Assembly: GCA_963580285.1 (NCBI GenBank)
Contig: OY757011.1
Coordinates: 163,082,406-163,146,405, forward strand
DNA length: 64,000 nt
Reading direction: 5' to 3'
Source: Lucinisca nassula
Lineage: Eukaryota > Mollusca > Bivalvia > Lucinida > Lucinidae
Made by a program: the position numbers and the translations under genes. Positions within the stretch are counted from its first letter, which is position 1. Each line of letters opens with the position of its first letter. The notes under the pieces were generated by a model. That model had not been told where the DNA came from, did not search any database, and was given only the letters and a program-made list of their open reading frames with translations. This document shows, in pieces, positions 22,644 to 33,922 of the stretch.

Positions 22644-23260
22644 AATGTGTAAGGTAACATTGGACACCAGTGTCCAAGTTACTTCATGTCACAACTGACT
22701 TTTCCCCTTTTAAATTTTTTATGCAATGATTATTGTCTCTTTCATTTCAGTATTTGAAAGAAAATCATGTGAAACAAATTTCAGCATATTATATGTGTAT
22801 CATTTGCACTAGAGTTTGCTGATTTTAATAATTGTTCAGTAATTAATGATGTAATATTGGACACTAGTGTCCTGTTACATCTAACTTCTTTTCATTGATT
22901 GGAATGCTAATACATGTTTTTTTTCACATGTTTGCAATGTAATCGAAACTGATATTTACACAAATGAATACACTGCTGTAGTCAACTATTATAATGTATA
23001 TTCCTTGATTTAATATGTCTTAAAATACAAGAAACAAACCATTATAGGATGTAACAATGGACACCATCTGTCCAGTTACATCTGGTTTAATTTTTGATTT
23101 ATAATGATGTAGCAGCAGCTTAACCTAATCCCTGCCATACATGATTTTCTCCTTATATTGCTGGCTAATCTTCAGTTTTGTAGTTAGCATGCTACAATTA
23201 ACCAGTCAGCTTAAATCATTAACTGTCTGTAGGATGTAACTTTGACACTACTCCAATTCT
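22644..23260. repeat. Palindromic GGACAC motif array, left part (~195 bp spacing)
   Basis: Copies of a palindromic unit occur near 22648, 22849, 23046 and, degraded, 23232. The clearest is at 22849: GATGTAA and TTACATC flank the 14 bp palindrome 'ggacactagtgtcc'. Sequence between copies is hardly conserved, so this is either a very old ~195 bp tandem array or recurrent insertion of a small palindrome. The array resumes at 24415 after the insertion of the composite element. Confidence 0.6.
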
Positions 23261-23364
23261 GATAGGTTCACTATAAAATGTTTGTCAGACAATTTACCAG
23301 CAGTTCTATGCATATATATTTTACAATCAAAAAAACCTTGCATGTGTTTTTATCTAAAACTAGA

Positions 23365-24341
23365 TCTGCAGTCGATGGTAAACCATCGCAAATACCCGCT
23401 TTTTTCTATTAATAACACTAATGACTATGTATTAGCTAGCCAAAACTACATGTAAGTTAAAAAAAGTTGCAAAGAACATTCTAACTGATAAGCAAAGTTT
23501 CAGAAGTGTAACATTTATAGTTTAGAAGATATGGCAAAGTCATACCTTTTGCCCTTTGACCTTGGGGTTATGTTGAATCCACCTAAAGTATCCCAATTTA
23601 TTCTATATTCCAACAGCCATCCAATAACCAAGTTTCAGAAGTGTAACTCCAATAGTTTAGAAGATATGGCAAAGTCATACTTTTTGACCTTTGACCTTGG
23701 GTTCGAGGTCACACCAAAAGTAGCCCAACATATTCTATATTCCAAGGGCCATCCAATAAGCAAAGTTTCAGAAGTGTAACTCCAATAGTTTAGGAGATAT
23801 GGCAAATCATAATTTTTGACCTTTGACCTTGGGGTCATGTTGAGGTCAAGGTCACACCGAAAGTATCCAAATTTATTCTATATTCCAAGGGCCATCCAAT
23901 AACCAATTTTCAGAAGTGTAACTCTAATAGTTTAGAAGATATGGCAAAATCATACTTTTTGACCTTTGACCTTGGGGTCAAGGTCACAACAAAATAACCT
24001 GACATATTCTATATTCCAAGGACCATCCAATAAGCAAGGTTTCAGAAGTGTAACTCCAATAGTTTAGGAGATATGGCAAATCATAATTTTTGACCTTTGA
24101 CCTTGGGGTCATGTTGAGGTCAAGGTCACAAAAAAGTTGCCCACTGCCATCTACATTCCATGTACTATCCACATGCAAAGTTTCAAAAGTGTAACTTCAG
24201 TGGTTGCAGAGGAGATCCAATCACAAGAAACGTGACGGACAGACGGATGGACGGACGGACGGACAGACGGACTGACGCCGGATCGAACTGTGGTACGAAA
24301 ACAATATACCCGATTTTTCTTCGAAAAAGCGGGTATAAAAA
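23365..24341 (+). mobile_element. Composite element with matched GCGGGTAT termini
   Basis: The left end includes 'atacccgctttttt' (~23392-23405), the inverse of 'aaaaagcgggtat' near 24324-24337. The core is ~5 units of ~137 bp ('agaagatatggcaaagtcat', 'tttgaccttggggtcaaggt', 'ggccatccaataagcaaagt') at 23500-24190. It is followed by an ACGG/ACAG stretch (24232-24275) and a hairpin 'tacccgatttttc' / 'gaaaaagcgggta' (~24308-24337). No protein is encoded; open frames here are repeat translations. It interrupts the palindrome array. Confidence 0.75.
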
Positions 24342-24414
24342 CACATATACATAAGAGTAGCCCAGTGACAACCACATAAAAAGCAGTTTCAATGCCTGTT
24401 TTGTTGGGTTTTTT

Positions 24415-25205
24415 AAGATTTTTGAAGATGTAACATCTTCAGAGGTAACGGTGTCCAATATTTAACCTTGACCTGTCACTTATGATCATCACATGTTCTG
24501 GAATGTTTTCACCCATGCTAAAAGTGACCTAGATGATGATGCAGCAAGTGATGTTTGATTGCAACAGTCCATGATAAGAAATTTACAGGGACTGAAAAAT
24601 GAAATATCCCGTGATGTAACAAAATGGACACGAACTGGCAGAGTGAGTACTTCGTACAAATTTTTTTAATTACATTTTCTTTTCAGTTAATTTTCTTTTC
24701 AGTTAATTATACTTAAGTCCGAAATCAAATAAAATCAACAGCCTTACTATATACGAATTTTGTAAAATGACAGGAGATCTCCTGTCTCTGAATTCAGCCT
24801 TGTCTAGGATGTAACAAAAATGGACACGAAAAGTTACATCACGAAGTCACGAAATAAAATTTAATTTTTAACCCAAAGAACCTGTATTTAGAAGCTCAAG
24901 AGCTACTAAATTATTTTCTTGTGGGCCTTTGTCAGTCATCAAGACAATTTGTACTTTGGAATATCAATGAAGATGCTTGATATTTAATTTCAAAATTAAC
25001 CAGTGAAAAAAAAATAACGCTTTGTGTCCAGAAAAATGGCAGATTTTAACAGTTTTCTCCTTGAAGTTGTTTGTACTACCAAGCTTATTATACTTTAAAT
25101 TATGCCCACTAGGCCATTCTTTAATTGGCCATCAGCAGTCTGCAGATAGGACTTTGAATAAAGTGTGGAAATGAAATTGACCGTGATGTAACCAATATTC
25201 CTGGA
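24415..25205. repeat. Palindromic GGACAC motif array, right part
   Basis: Motif copies near 24425 ('gatgtaacatcttcagaggt'), 24611 ('gtgatgtaacaaaatggaca'), 24808 (with its partner 'aagttacatcacg') and 25182. Spacing is about 186, 197 and 374 bp, the last close to two periods. It continues the series at 22644-23260. Confidence 0.55.
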
Positions 25206-25218
25206 CAGTGAATTCTTG

Positions 25219-25590
25219 ATCATATATATCTATAATACTAACATGGTCAATCACGAAATGCTTACCACATCAGGTTTTCTCTCGTCGTTTACTATCAAAA
25301 TCGGACATTCACGAATCCGCCTCTATGGAAGTGTGTAGGAGAGATCCTAATGTGTCTGCATCGATACAGAAATTGAATTGCCACTCTAAAGTCTGAGATA
25401 TTCGATCAATTTCTACTGAAAATGTCCTGAACGACAAATTGATGCACCATTTTTGACGTGCTGTTTCCCGACACGCTGGTTCCCTGTTTTAACTCTTAGT
25501 CTCTAGGATACCCCCAAGCTGCCCTAAGACGAGTCAGTTCACCGAAGATGTGCATTAGGCGAGATATAGAAATAAATCAACACTACTATT
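25219..25590 (+). repeat. Left arm of a ~350 bp inverted duplication
   Basis: From 'tatatatctataatactaac' to 'gaaataaatcaacactac', this matches the reverse complement of 30849-31232 with few differences and one 14 bp gap. It ends where a PLE-UTR fragment begins. It contains no long frame. Either TIRs of a lost large transposon or two insertions of an unknown repeat. Confidence 0.8.
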
Positions 25591-25599
25591 TCTTAAATG

Positions 25600-25672
25600 T
25601 CCTTTTGGCTTTCCGGTAGAGATGTTACCATTAGGGTCTAGTTATTTCATGTTTGTGTTTCTTTCCCTTTCG
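25600..25672 (+). mobile_element. PLE-UTR fragment, copy 2
   Basis: 'gtccttttggctttccggta' through 'tgtgtttctttccctttcga', then a CTTT microsatellite (~25678-25700). Confidence 0.6.
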
Positions 25673-25770
25673 AGTCTTTTATCTTTCTTTCTTTCTTTTC
25701 AACTTATAGTTATACTGTGATCGGTCACATCAAGCTACAAGAGTAATGGTCTAATCTGACCATTTCCCGT

Positions 25771-25925
25771 AGGTGTACATTACATACACACCAAGTTTGC
25801 AGGACGAAAGCCTACAAAGTATTTAAGTAATCATGTAATTACAGTAGGCGTCTTAAACCTGCACAGGGCATGACTCTGCCTGCACACGGGGCCTCCAGTT
25901 AATGTCCTGATCCGAAGACCAAGAC
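25771..25925 (-). mobile_element. SINE S2 3' fragment, inverted
   Basis: 'gtgtacattacatacacacc' and 'tgcaggacgaaagcctacaa' are the reverse complement of the S2 body and tail. 5'-truncated: no tRNA-like head is present. Confidence 0.65.
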
Positions 25926-26172
25926 ATCCTAATTGCTATCTATCTTTTTATACTGAGTTGGTCATATCTGGCCATTATGATTACCTCAGTTTGGTGCGTA
26001 GCTAAATTTAGAATTATGCTAAAAAAAGAGAAGTCACTGGATGAGTCCTTAAAATTATTTACAATCTGAATAACAGAGGTATACTAAAACGCATACCTCT
26101 GAATCTCAATTTTACACTGTATGGGCTTTGAACTCCTCTGCAGTCTTAGCATTCACCACAGAAGAGGGAAAG

Positions 26173-26340
26173 TAGAAGTGAAACAAAGATCAGGAATTGA
26201 TACAATTAACTTACTCCACCCATAAAAGACACCAAAGGGAAAGAAATACAAACATTAAGAGACCAGACCATAATGGAAACCTAAACAAAGGAAGGCCATA
26301 AGGACAGTTACTTTCCAACAAAATGACCATATGGCCATCC
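26173..26340 (-). mobile_element. PLE-UTR fragment, copy 3, joined to LINE
   Basis: Inverse copy starting 'gtagaagtgaaacaaagatc' and ending 'tgaccatatggccatccaa', where the LINE RT C-terminal sequence takes over. A 77-codon minus-strand frame at 26255-26488 fuses LINE residues (KNSFFPRTIPQWNS) to UTR translation and marks the junction; it is not a functional fusion. Confidence 0.75.
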
Positions 26341-27520
26341 AACTATTCCACTGGGGAATAGTCCTAGGAAAAAAGGAATTTTTCAGGGCATCACTATAGG
26401 ACTCGTACCTATGATATTGTGAGTTGTTTACTTTTGATGCCCTTGTTAGGGTTGAAGGGGTCAAGTATTTGTCTTTATTAACGGCCACTGTACCTGAATG
26501 TAAGAAATGTTAAAGAGGACTGCTCACGACGGGCCTCTAGGGAGGGTCATTCTAGCTCGTTAAGTATGTCACCGACGGTACATCTATTGAGCCATCGTCT
26601 GCAGGTCCAATGAGCAGCTGTCCTCTGCACCTTCTCCTCCTGCTGAATCTGAGTTTTAACATAGGGATGCCAAATCGGTGATGCATATTCAAGCTGATGG
26701 CGAACCAATGTTTTATATGCAACATCCTTTGTCTGCGTATGTGCAAAAGCCGTTACGTCTAAGAAATCCTAAAGTCCGAGTTGCTTTTGATATTACATGT
26801 TTTTCTGAAATGTGTTGACCCCAGTCAAGATCATAAGTGATTGTGATACCAAGATATTTTGCGAATTGAACCTGCTCCAAAATTTGCTAGTGTAGTGTAT
26901 AGTCAAACTTAATTTGTTTGTCCAGAGGGTGTCGTGACACCCTCATTGAATGCCATTTGGACAGATTGAACTCCATCTGGGAATCAGCCTCCCACTGTAA
27001 AATAAGACAGCCAGAAGAAGAATATATATTCCTATACAGGACACAATCATCAGCAAACAAACGGACAGATGACCTGTTATCATCAGGGAGATTACTGATA
27101 CATATCGAGAAGAGGACCGGTCCAAGGACCGAACATTGGGGGACACCAGATAAAACAGGGACTGGATCAGACGCTTGGCCATCAAGTACATCTTGTTGTG
27201 AGGGCGATGAGTTAATCCACCTATGTGTGGATCCTCTTATCCCATAGTAATCCAATTTATACTATAGCCTTCTGTGAGGTACCTTGTTAAAGGCCTTAGC
27301 GAAGTCCATGATAATCAAGTCAGTCTGTTTGTGGCCACGGTTTATGGCCCCATCCAGATTGCTCACAATGTTATGGTAAAATTGAACTAATTGAGTTTCG
27401 CAAGACCTTTGAATTAAGAAACCGTGTTGACTGTCAGCAAGAATGCTCTCAAAGGCTAGGTGCTTGTTGATGTTGCTATTTAAACTATTATATGCGTCAG
27501 TGTTTTGCAACAGGTGCATG
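26341..27520 (-). pseudogene. LINE reverse transcriptase pseudogene (CR1/L2/Jockey-like)
   Basis: Minus-strand frames in sequence give an RT in several pieces. 27519-27262 has the palm start (LADSQHGFLIQRSCETQL and LIIMDFAKAFNKVPHRRL, motif A). 27255-26887 has motif B-like SGVPQCSVLGPVLF (Gly to Cys in PQG) and motif C LFADDCVLYR with the catalytic DD intact. Further down, QFAKYLG and, near 26420-26345, a C-terminal SFFPRTIPQWNS. At least two frameshifts and several stops break it; the first lies at 27255-27262. The 5' half (endonuclease) is missing and the 3' end is replaced by PLE-UTR. Non-LTR elements of this type supply RT for SINE movement, but this copy is dead. Confidence 0.9.
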
Positions 27521-27670
27521 TTAGCAACACTGGTCTATAATTTGCTGCATCATATTTTCTCCTTTTTTATAGACCTGGGTAACATTAGCACTCTAGACAC
27601 TTCCTTTGAAAAAACCTTTATGAAAAAACCTCATGAACTACCAAAAAAAAAGGTAAAGAGACAGTAACAT

Positions 27671-27882
27671 GAAACAAGAGGGCCATGATGGCCCTGGATC
27701 GCTCACCTGATCCATAGAGTAACAAGTGGGCCTTGGGGAGGGCCGTTATTGACCCCAGGGCTATAATGTGCATAATGTTGAGGGAGGTCTAAAAAGGTGA
27801 AGCTTCATACCAAATATCAACAAAAGCTATAATTTGAACAATCTTGGCAAAGGTCCACTACATGAAGCTACACACCAAATAT
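27671..27882 (+). mobile_element. 5' head of the 1-1500-type composite element
   Basis: 'aaacaagagggccatgatgg' with 'ggccatgatggcc' self-complementarity, then 'gatcgctcacctgatcc' and two core monomers like those at 1-1290. It is cut at 27882 by the head of a second element. Confidence 0.65.
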
Positions 27883-30815
27883 AAACAAGAGGACCAAGCT
27901 AGCTTGGTCCTGTATCGCTCACCTGAGCTAACAGATTCAAAGTTTAAGGAAGTGCCAACCTTTACTGAAGGCTTTATGGGAGGACATGGTGATGACAGGG
28001 TAAGCATTTTCTGCAAATCAAGTAGAATGTAACTCTATGATAAACAGGCTGACCTCACCAGTTTTCTAACTCATTCAAGCTTTTATTCCTGACTTGCTAA
28101 GAAGATCCGATCTAAACTGAAGTGGCTATGGTGATGACAAGTTCAAAAACAAGAGTTTTCAAACTCCTCCAAGCTTTCTGCCTGACTTCCTTGTTTGTAA
28201 GTTTCATGAAGATCCGTTCAAAACTAAAGGGGCAGCAGTGATGACAAAGTCGAAAATAGGCATTTTCAGCAATCAAAGGCACATCACTTTTTGATAAATG
28301 TGCCGACTTGGCCGGTATTCGAACTCATCTGAGGTTTTATTCCCAGCCACCTTTCATGTAAGTTTCAGAAAGATCCGATCAAAACTGAAGGGGCTACGGT
28401 GATTACAAGGTCATAATTTGGCATTTTCAGCAATCAAAGGGATGTTGTTCTATGAAAAATGGGCCAACTTGGCTGGTTTTCGAACTCATCCGAGGTTTAA
28501 TCCCCAGCAACCTTACACATACGTTTCAGAAAGATCCGATCAAAACTTAAGGGGATACGGTGATGACAAGGTCAAAAATTGACATTTTCAGCAATCAAAA
28601 GCACAAAACTCTATAAAAAATGGGCTGACTTGGCTGGTTTTTGAACTCATCCAAGATTTTATCCCCAGCCACCATACTTATAAGTTTCAGAAAGATCCGA
28701 TCAAAACTGAAAGGGCTACGTTGATGACAAGGTAAAAAATCAGCATTTTCAGCAATCTAAGCGAGGTAACTCTATGATAATGGGCAGACTTGGCCGGTAT
28801 TGGAACTCATCAGAGGTTTTATCCCCAGCCACCTTACCTACATATAAATTTCAGAAAGATCCAATCAAAACTGAAAGGGCTACGGTGATGACAAGGTCAA
28901 AAATCAACATTTTCAGCAATCAAAGAGACGTTACTCTACAATAAATGGGCCGACTTGGCTGGTTTTCGAACTAATCAGAGGTTTTATCATTGGCCATCTT
29001 ACATATAAGTTTCAAAAAGATTCAATCAAAACTGAAGGGGCTACGGTGATGACAAGGTCAAAAATCGGCATTTTCAGCAATCAAAGGGACGTAACTCTAC
29101 CATAGATGTGCTGACTTAGCTGGTTTTCGAACTCATCCGAGTTTTTATCTTCAGCCACCTTACATATAAGTTTCAGAAAGATCTCATCAAATCTGAAGGC
29201 ACTACGGTGATGACAAGCATTTTCCCATAGTAAGTCTATGGGACCATGTGGTTGCCATAATAACCAAAGTTTTAGAGTAATTTCGAAAAAAAAGTTTATG
29301 TCATCAATGCCCCACCAGAGGCATGCTATAGATGAGAAATGATTGAGATCAGCCTGCAGGCTGCAGAGATATAGCTGCTCAAAAGTGTGGACGGACGACG
29401 GACGGACGACCCACTATACTATAAGCTCCCCTGGAGCCTTCGGCCCAGGTGAGCTAAAAATTGGCATTTTCAGCAATCAAAGGGATGTAACTCTATGATA
29501 AATGGGCCAACTTTCGAACTCATCCGAGTTTTTATCCCTAGCCACCTTACATATAAGTTTCAGAAAGATTCGATAAAAACAGAAGGGGCTACCATGATAA
29601 AAAGATAAAAAATCGGCATTTTCAGCAATCAAAGGGATGTAACTCTATGATAAATTGGCTGACTTGGCCGGTTTTCAAACTCATCCGAGGTTTTATCCCC
29701 TGCCACCTTACATAAAAGTTTCAGAAAGATCCGATCAAAACTGAAGGGGCTACGGTGATGACAAGGTCGAAAATCGGCATTTTCAGCAATCAAAGGGAAG
29801 TAACACTGTGTTAAATGGGCGCACTTGGCCGGTTTTCAAAATCATCCAGGGTTTTATCCCCAGCAACCTTACATATAAGTTTCAGAAAGATACGATCAAA
29901 ACTGAAGGGGCTAGCGTGATGACAAGGTCAAAAATCGGCATTTTCAGCAATCAAAGGTACCTAACTCTATGGGCGGACTTGGCCGGTTTTCAAACTCATC
30001 TGAGGATTTATCCCCAGCCACCTTACATATAAGTTTAAGAAAGATCCGATCAAAACTGAAGGGGCTACATTGATGACAAGGTCGAAAATGGGCATTTTCA
30101 GCAATCAAAGGGACGTAACTCTATGATAAATGGACCGACTTTGCCGGTTTTCGAACTCATCTGAGGTTTTATCTCCTGCAACCTTACATATAAGTTTCAG
30201 AAAGATCCGATCAAAACTGAAGGGGCTACCGTGATGACAAGGTAAAAAATCGGCATTTTCAGCAATCAAAGGGACCTAACTCTATGATAAATGGGAGGAC
30301 TTGGCCGGTTTTCGAACTCATCCGAGGTTTTATCCCCAGACACCTTACATATAAGTTTCAGAAAGATCCGATCAAAACTGAAGGGGCTACGGTGATGACA
30401 AGGCCGAAAATGGGCATTTTCAGCAATCAAAGGGACGTAACTCTATGATAAATGGGCCGACTTGGCCGGTTTTCGAACTCATCCGAGTTTTTATCCCCAG
30501 TCACCTTACATATAAGTTTCAGAGAGATCCGATCAAATATGAAGGCGCTACGGTGATGACAAGCATTTTCCCATAGTAAGTCTATGGGACCTTGTGGTTG
30601 CCATAGGAACCAAAGTTTTAGAGCGATTTCGAATAAAAGTTTATGTCATCAATGCCCCACCAGAGGCATGCTACAGATGAGAAATGATTGAGATCAGCCT
30701 GCAGGATACAGAGATATAGCTGCTCAAAAGTGTGGACGGACGGACGACGGACGGACGACGGAGGACCCACTATACTATAAGCTCCCCTGGAGCCTTCGGC
30801 CCAGGTGAGCTAATA
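27883..30815 (+). mobile_element. Composite element, ~160 bp core, two tails
   Basis: The head 'aacaagaggaccaagctagc' with a self-complementary 'aagctagctt' leads to 'gctcacctgagct', whose inverse 'caggtgagct' closes the element. Core units of ~160 bp ('cattttcagcaatcaaaggg', 'gatccgatcaaaactgaagg') start near 28261, 28432, 28583, 28744, 28908 and 29069. A complete tail (unique flank, ACGG stretch, 'ctggagccttcggcccaggt') ends at 29458. Core units then resume without a new head (29465, 29617, 29779, 29939, 30093, 30254, 30414) and a second tail ends at about 30815. No coding function. Confidence 0.8.
29222..29458 (+). repeat. First (internal) tail of the composite element
   Basis: 'cccatagtaagtctatggga' to 'caggtgagctaaaa', nearly identical to 30568-30815. 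It lies in mid-array. Confidence 0.8.
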
Positions 30816-30848
30816 ACTAGACCCCAATGAAAACATCACTAGCGGGAA

Positions 30849-31232
30849 GCCAAAATGTAGTGTTGTAACTTTTTTTTAGATTTATTTCTACCCATCTCCT
30901 AATGCACATCTTCGGTGAACTGACTCGTCTTAGGGCAGCTTGGGGGTATCCTAGAGTTAAAACAGGGAACCAGCGTGTCGGGAAACAGCATGTCAAAAAT
31001 GGTGCATCAATTTGTCGTTTAGGACATTTTCAGTAGAAAATGATCGAATATCTCATAGACTTTAGAGTGGCAGTTCAATTTCTGTATCGATGCAGACACA
31101 TTAGGATCTCTCCTACACACTTCCATAGAGGCGGATTCGTGAATGTCCGATTTTGATAGTAAACGACGAGAGAAAACCTGATGTGGTAAGCATTTCGTGA
31201 TTGACCATGTTAGTATTATAGATATATATACA
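30849..31232 (-). repeat. Right arm of the ~350 bp inverted duplication
   Basis: Inverse of 25219-25590, including 'gggaaccagcgtgtcgggaa' and 'gaaaacctgatgtggtaagc'. The adjoining 31229-31270 has another inverse match at 22240-22285. Confidence 0.8.
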
Positions 31233-31270
31233 CCATAAAACTGTTCAAGTGCCAGTGATCATAACGATCT

Positions 31271-31974
31271 TGATGGAATTTCAAAGACCAAATATTTTGG
31301 TGCCCTATTTTTTGCATGTTAAAGTGCCCTACCCAGCCCAGCGACCCTCTGCCCTAAAATCCTAGCTAGAGCACTGCATGTGATCAACCAAAATGGCAGC
31401 CTGCATGACTTATGTTGGAGCGAAAACAATAGCATTTAAGCGAGGTTTCTTTGCAGTTTCTGGAGAGAAGGTATTGACTTGTGCTTTAAGCTTTAAACCC
31501 TTAAGTGCCAAGGAAAATTATAGAGCAGATGTCAATCTTTTTTTACCCATGGTCAGCATTTTGCGAAAAAGTTTCTACAACTGGCTCAGGTTTTAAGATT
31601 TTGGCACAAAAAAAATAGATTGGCGAAAGTGCTGGCGAAAGAAAAAAAAATCCTAGCGCGAACCCTGCAAGCTCCAGTGTTTTATAAAACGGAGACGAGA
31701 AACACCTAGGCGAAACCAACAACAACACCAGCATTCAGATTAAAGCACAACAGAGATATGTGTAGTGGTAAGTGTTTTGTCTGTTTTTTCCAGGTTTTCT
31801 TTTTGCTGGGTCGCGTCGTTTTCGCCACTGGGTTGTTTAGCCAGGTCATTTCGCCCTGATTTAAAGGTGGGTCGTTTTGCCTTGATTTTGGGGTTGATTC
31901 ATTTTGACCTGATTTATGAGTTGATGAGTTTCGCCATGATATTGATATGACTCGTTTCGTCCGGATATCGGTTA
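31271..31974. other. No supported gene; repeat fragments
   Basis: A frame with a good start context at 31393 (MAACMTYVGAKTIAFK, then 'gagaag|gtattg') could be an initial exon, but nothing supports it. 'ctagcgcgaaccctgc' at 31648 is an inverted fragment of the 17788 repeat. From 31795, degenerate 'gggtcgttttgcc' motifs repeat and have inverse counterparts at 32475-32620 ('gggcgaaacgacc'). Confidence 0.35.
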
Positions 31975-32085
31975 AGAGCACTACCGTTATTACACGATTA
32001 CTGTGTAGGCTTTCATCCTGCAAACCTGGAGTGTATGTAATGTACACCTGCGGTAATGTTCAAATGTGACCAACCCAGTATCAGT
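31975..32085 (+). mobile_element. SINE S2 3' fragment
   Basis: 'gcaaacctggagtgtatgta' and 'acacctgcggtaatgttcaa' match the S2 tail. The head is missing. Confidence 0.65.
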
Positions 32086-32150
32086 AGAAAGAAAGTCGCC
32101 CGTGGTATGTTTCTTCACAATCGTATTTTTTTACGGGAGTGACAAACAAA

Positions 32151-32264
32151 ATGGAAGGGTAAACAGACTGACGAATGAATGAACGTGCGAGGGTAGAATT
32201 GAGAACAGATGGATCTACCCACGCGTGTTATTTCATTCATTCGTCAGTCCATTTACCCTTCCAT
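32151..32264. repeat. Inverted repeat, 33 bp arms, 48 bp loop
   Basis: Arm 32151-32183 ('atggaagggtaaacagactg' onward) and arm 32232-32264 (ending 'atttacccttccat') pair with two mismatches. It lies just 3' of an S2 tail fragment. Low-complexity GATA repeats follow at 32284-32298. Confidence 0.85.
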
Positions 32265-33237
32265 CTAAGAATAGATAAACAGGTAGATAGATAGAAAGCT
32301 GCACCAAACGAAGATATAACTACCTTTTGGGACTACCTATACCCCCTTAACCCATTTACTAAGTATATACATGTACCGAACCAAAATACCTAAATTAATA
32401 GGGTAAGGTCTCCAAAATGAATATGCAGTGATGACGGGGACGTTTAATCTGAAATAAAAAAAAAAAAAAAAACAGACAGGGGCGAAACGACCCAGCAAAT
32501 CTGGGCGAAAGGACACAAGCGCAAAATGACCAAGGTCGCATCGCCCCATGAGTGAAACGTTCCAGGGTTTTAGGACCATTGGCGAAACTGCCAATGGGCG
32601 AAAAGACTATCGTGCCAAACGACAGGTGTCCCTCGTTTGAGGTTTGCATCAAAACTCAAGTCATCAGGGGTTTTTTGGTCCACCGTAGCATATGCTGACT
32701 AACTGTATGCAACTTCTGAATCCGAAACGGAAAAAAATTGGAAAAGTCAGAAAAAAAACAAGAGAACCAGTCAACCAAGAGGGTGGATTCCATAGAAATC
32801 GACGGACACATTTCAAATATGATAAAATGGTTAAAGCTTTCCTGTTTTTGATTGATTTCAAGACACAGAAAATAGTAGAATTATAACGGTATCTTTTTTC
32901 TTTCCGCAGAAAACGCACCTTTCTGAAGACGTCTGGTCTTCTCCATAACGTTGCTGGTATTGAGTTGAAGAGATTTCAACCGGTGCGTAAATTTACCGGA
33001 AAGGACCAGAAAGGACCTGATTACCGGAAAGGACCAATAATTTTCATTTTTTTTTCCTATTTTTATTATTTTCTTTATCTTTTTTATTCCTTGCTAGTTA
33101 ATTCTTAAATAAATATTAAATAGCTATAACTACTAAAGTTTTTGACAACCTTTTGGTTATTTATTTATTTATTTCGACCATTAACCCCTACTTAATACAC
33201 GACCAATACATCGTCTTGTCAACACCTTAGATAAATA

Positions 33238-33387
33238 GATTATCCACACCTATGGTAATATTATTATCCACACTTATGATAATTAGATTATCCCCACCTA
33301 TGATAATTAGATTATCCCCACCTATGATAATTAGATTATCCCCACCTAAGATCAGTCGATCATCCACACCTAAGATAATTAGATTAT
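33238..33387 (+). repeat. 24 bp minisatellite, ~6 units
   Basis: Units of 'gattatccccacctatgata' + 'atta' start at 33286, 33310, 33334, 33358 and 33382, with a more diverged unit to the left (~33238-33262). The minus-strand 79-codon frame here is an 8-residue repeat translation, not a gene. Confidence 0.9.
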
Positions 33388-33569
33388 AAACAAGTGTAAT
33401 ATACTTTAACGACTTTGATCTAGCGGTATCGAATGACGGGCGTTGGCGGTATATTTGAATATGCAATAAAATTTATGAAACAAAATCACCTTTGGGCTGT
33501 TCAAAAGTGATCTTTAAAGACATTTTTGAACAGTCCATGATTTATGTCTATACATTATAATTTATAAAA

Positions 33570-33735
33570 TAAGACGACGATGGCCCGGCATTCCCTGCTG
33601 GCTGGACATTTGTGAACAGTCCATGAATTAGACCACCTTCCCTGCAAGCACAAAACAGCGGGCCAACGTCGGGCCGATAGCGTTGTCACGTCGTACCGCT
33701 ATCGGCCCGACGATGGCCCGGCATTCCCTGCTGGC
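33570..33735. repeat. GGCCCGGCATTCCCTGCTGG repeat with a perfect hairpin
   Basis: 'gatggcccggcattccctgc' occurs at ~33577 and ~33712. Between them is a hairpin with 15 bp perfect arms: 'gtcgggccgatagcg' (33668-33682) and 'cgctatcggcccgac' (33697-33711), loop 14 nt. Resembles the dispersed invertebrate repeats that end in GCCTGCTGGG. Confidence 0.75.
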
Positions 33736-33922
33736 TTGGTTTGGGCTTGATGAGGACACAAATGCGCCCCCGCCCCAGGGCTTGATTAAATATTGGGACT
33801 GCATGAAGTTCTTACACAGAGCTCAGGCTAAAACATACATTAGTACCGGTAAGCCCAGTCAACACTGTAAAGGTCATGTCGCGGCCGGTCAGTCTTGCGA
33901 TCCACTTTTCTGGTGCTGGGTT

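Noticed and set aside
26255..26488. 77-codon frame as a small gene
   Set aside because: It is a junction artefact joining LINE C-terminal codons to inverted PLE-UTR.
31393..31596. Possible initial exon (MAACMTYVGAKTIAFK)
   Set aside because: Good start context only; the surroundings are repeat-like and no further exon is visible.
32692..32886. Lysine-rich 64-codon frame (NPKRKKIGKVRKKTREPV), considered as a host exon near PCNA
   Set aside because: Not recognised, no convincing acceptor or donor, and strongly A-rich; left uncalled.
32900..32980. Acceptor-like tract (ttttttctttccgcag) on the plus strand followed by an open stretch that continues across the TIR element's empty site
   Set aside because: Interesting, because removing the 3.1 kb element leaves an open frame, but no homology, donor or second exon supports an exon.
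33227..33466. 79-codon minus-strand frame with eight-residue repeats
   Set aside because: A product of the 24 bp minisatellite, whose length is a multiple of three.
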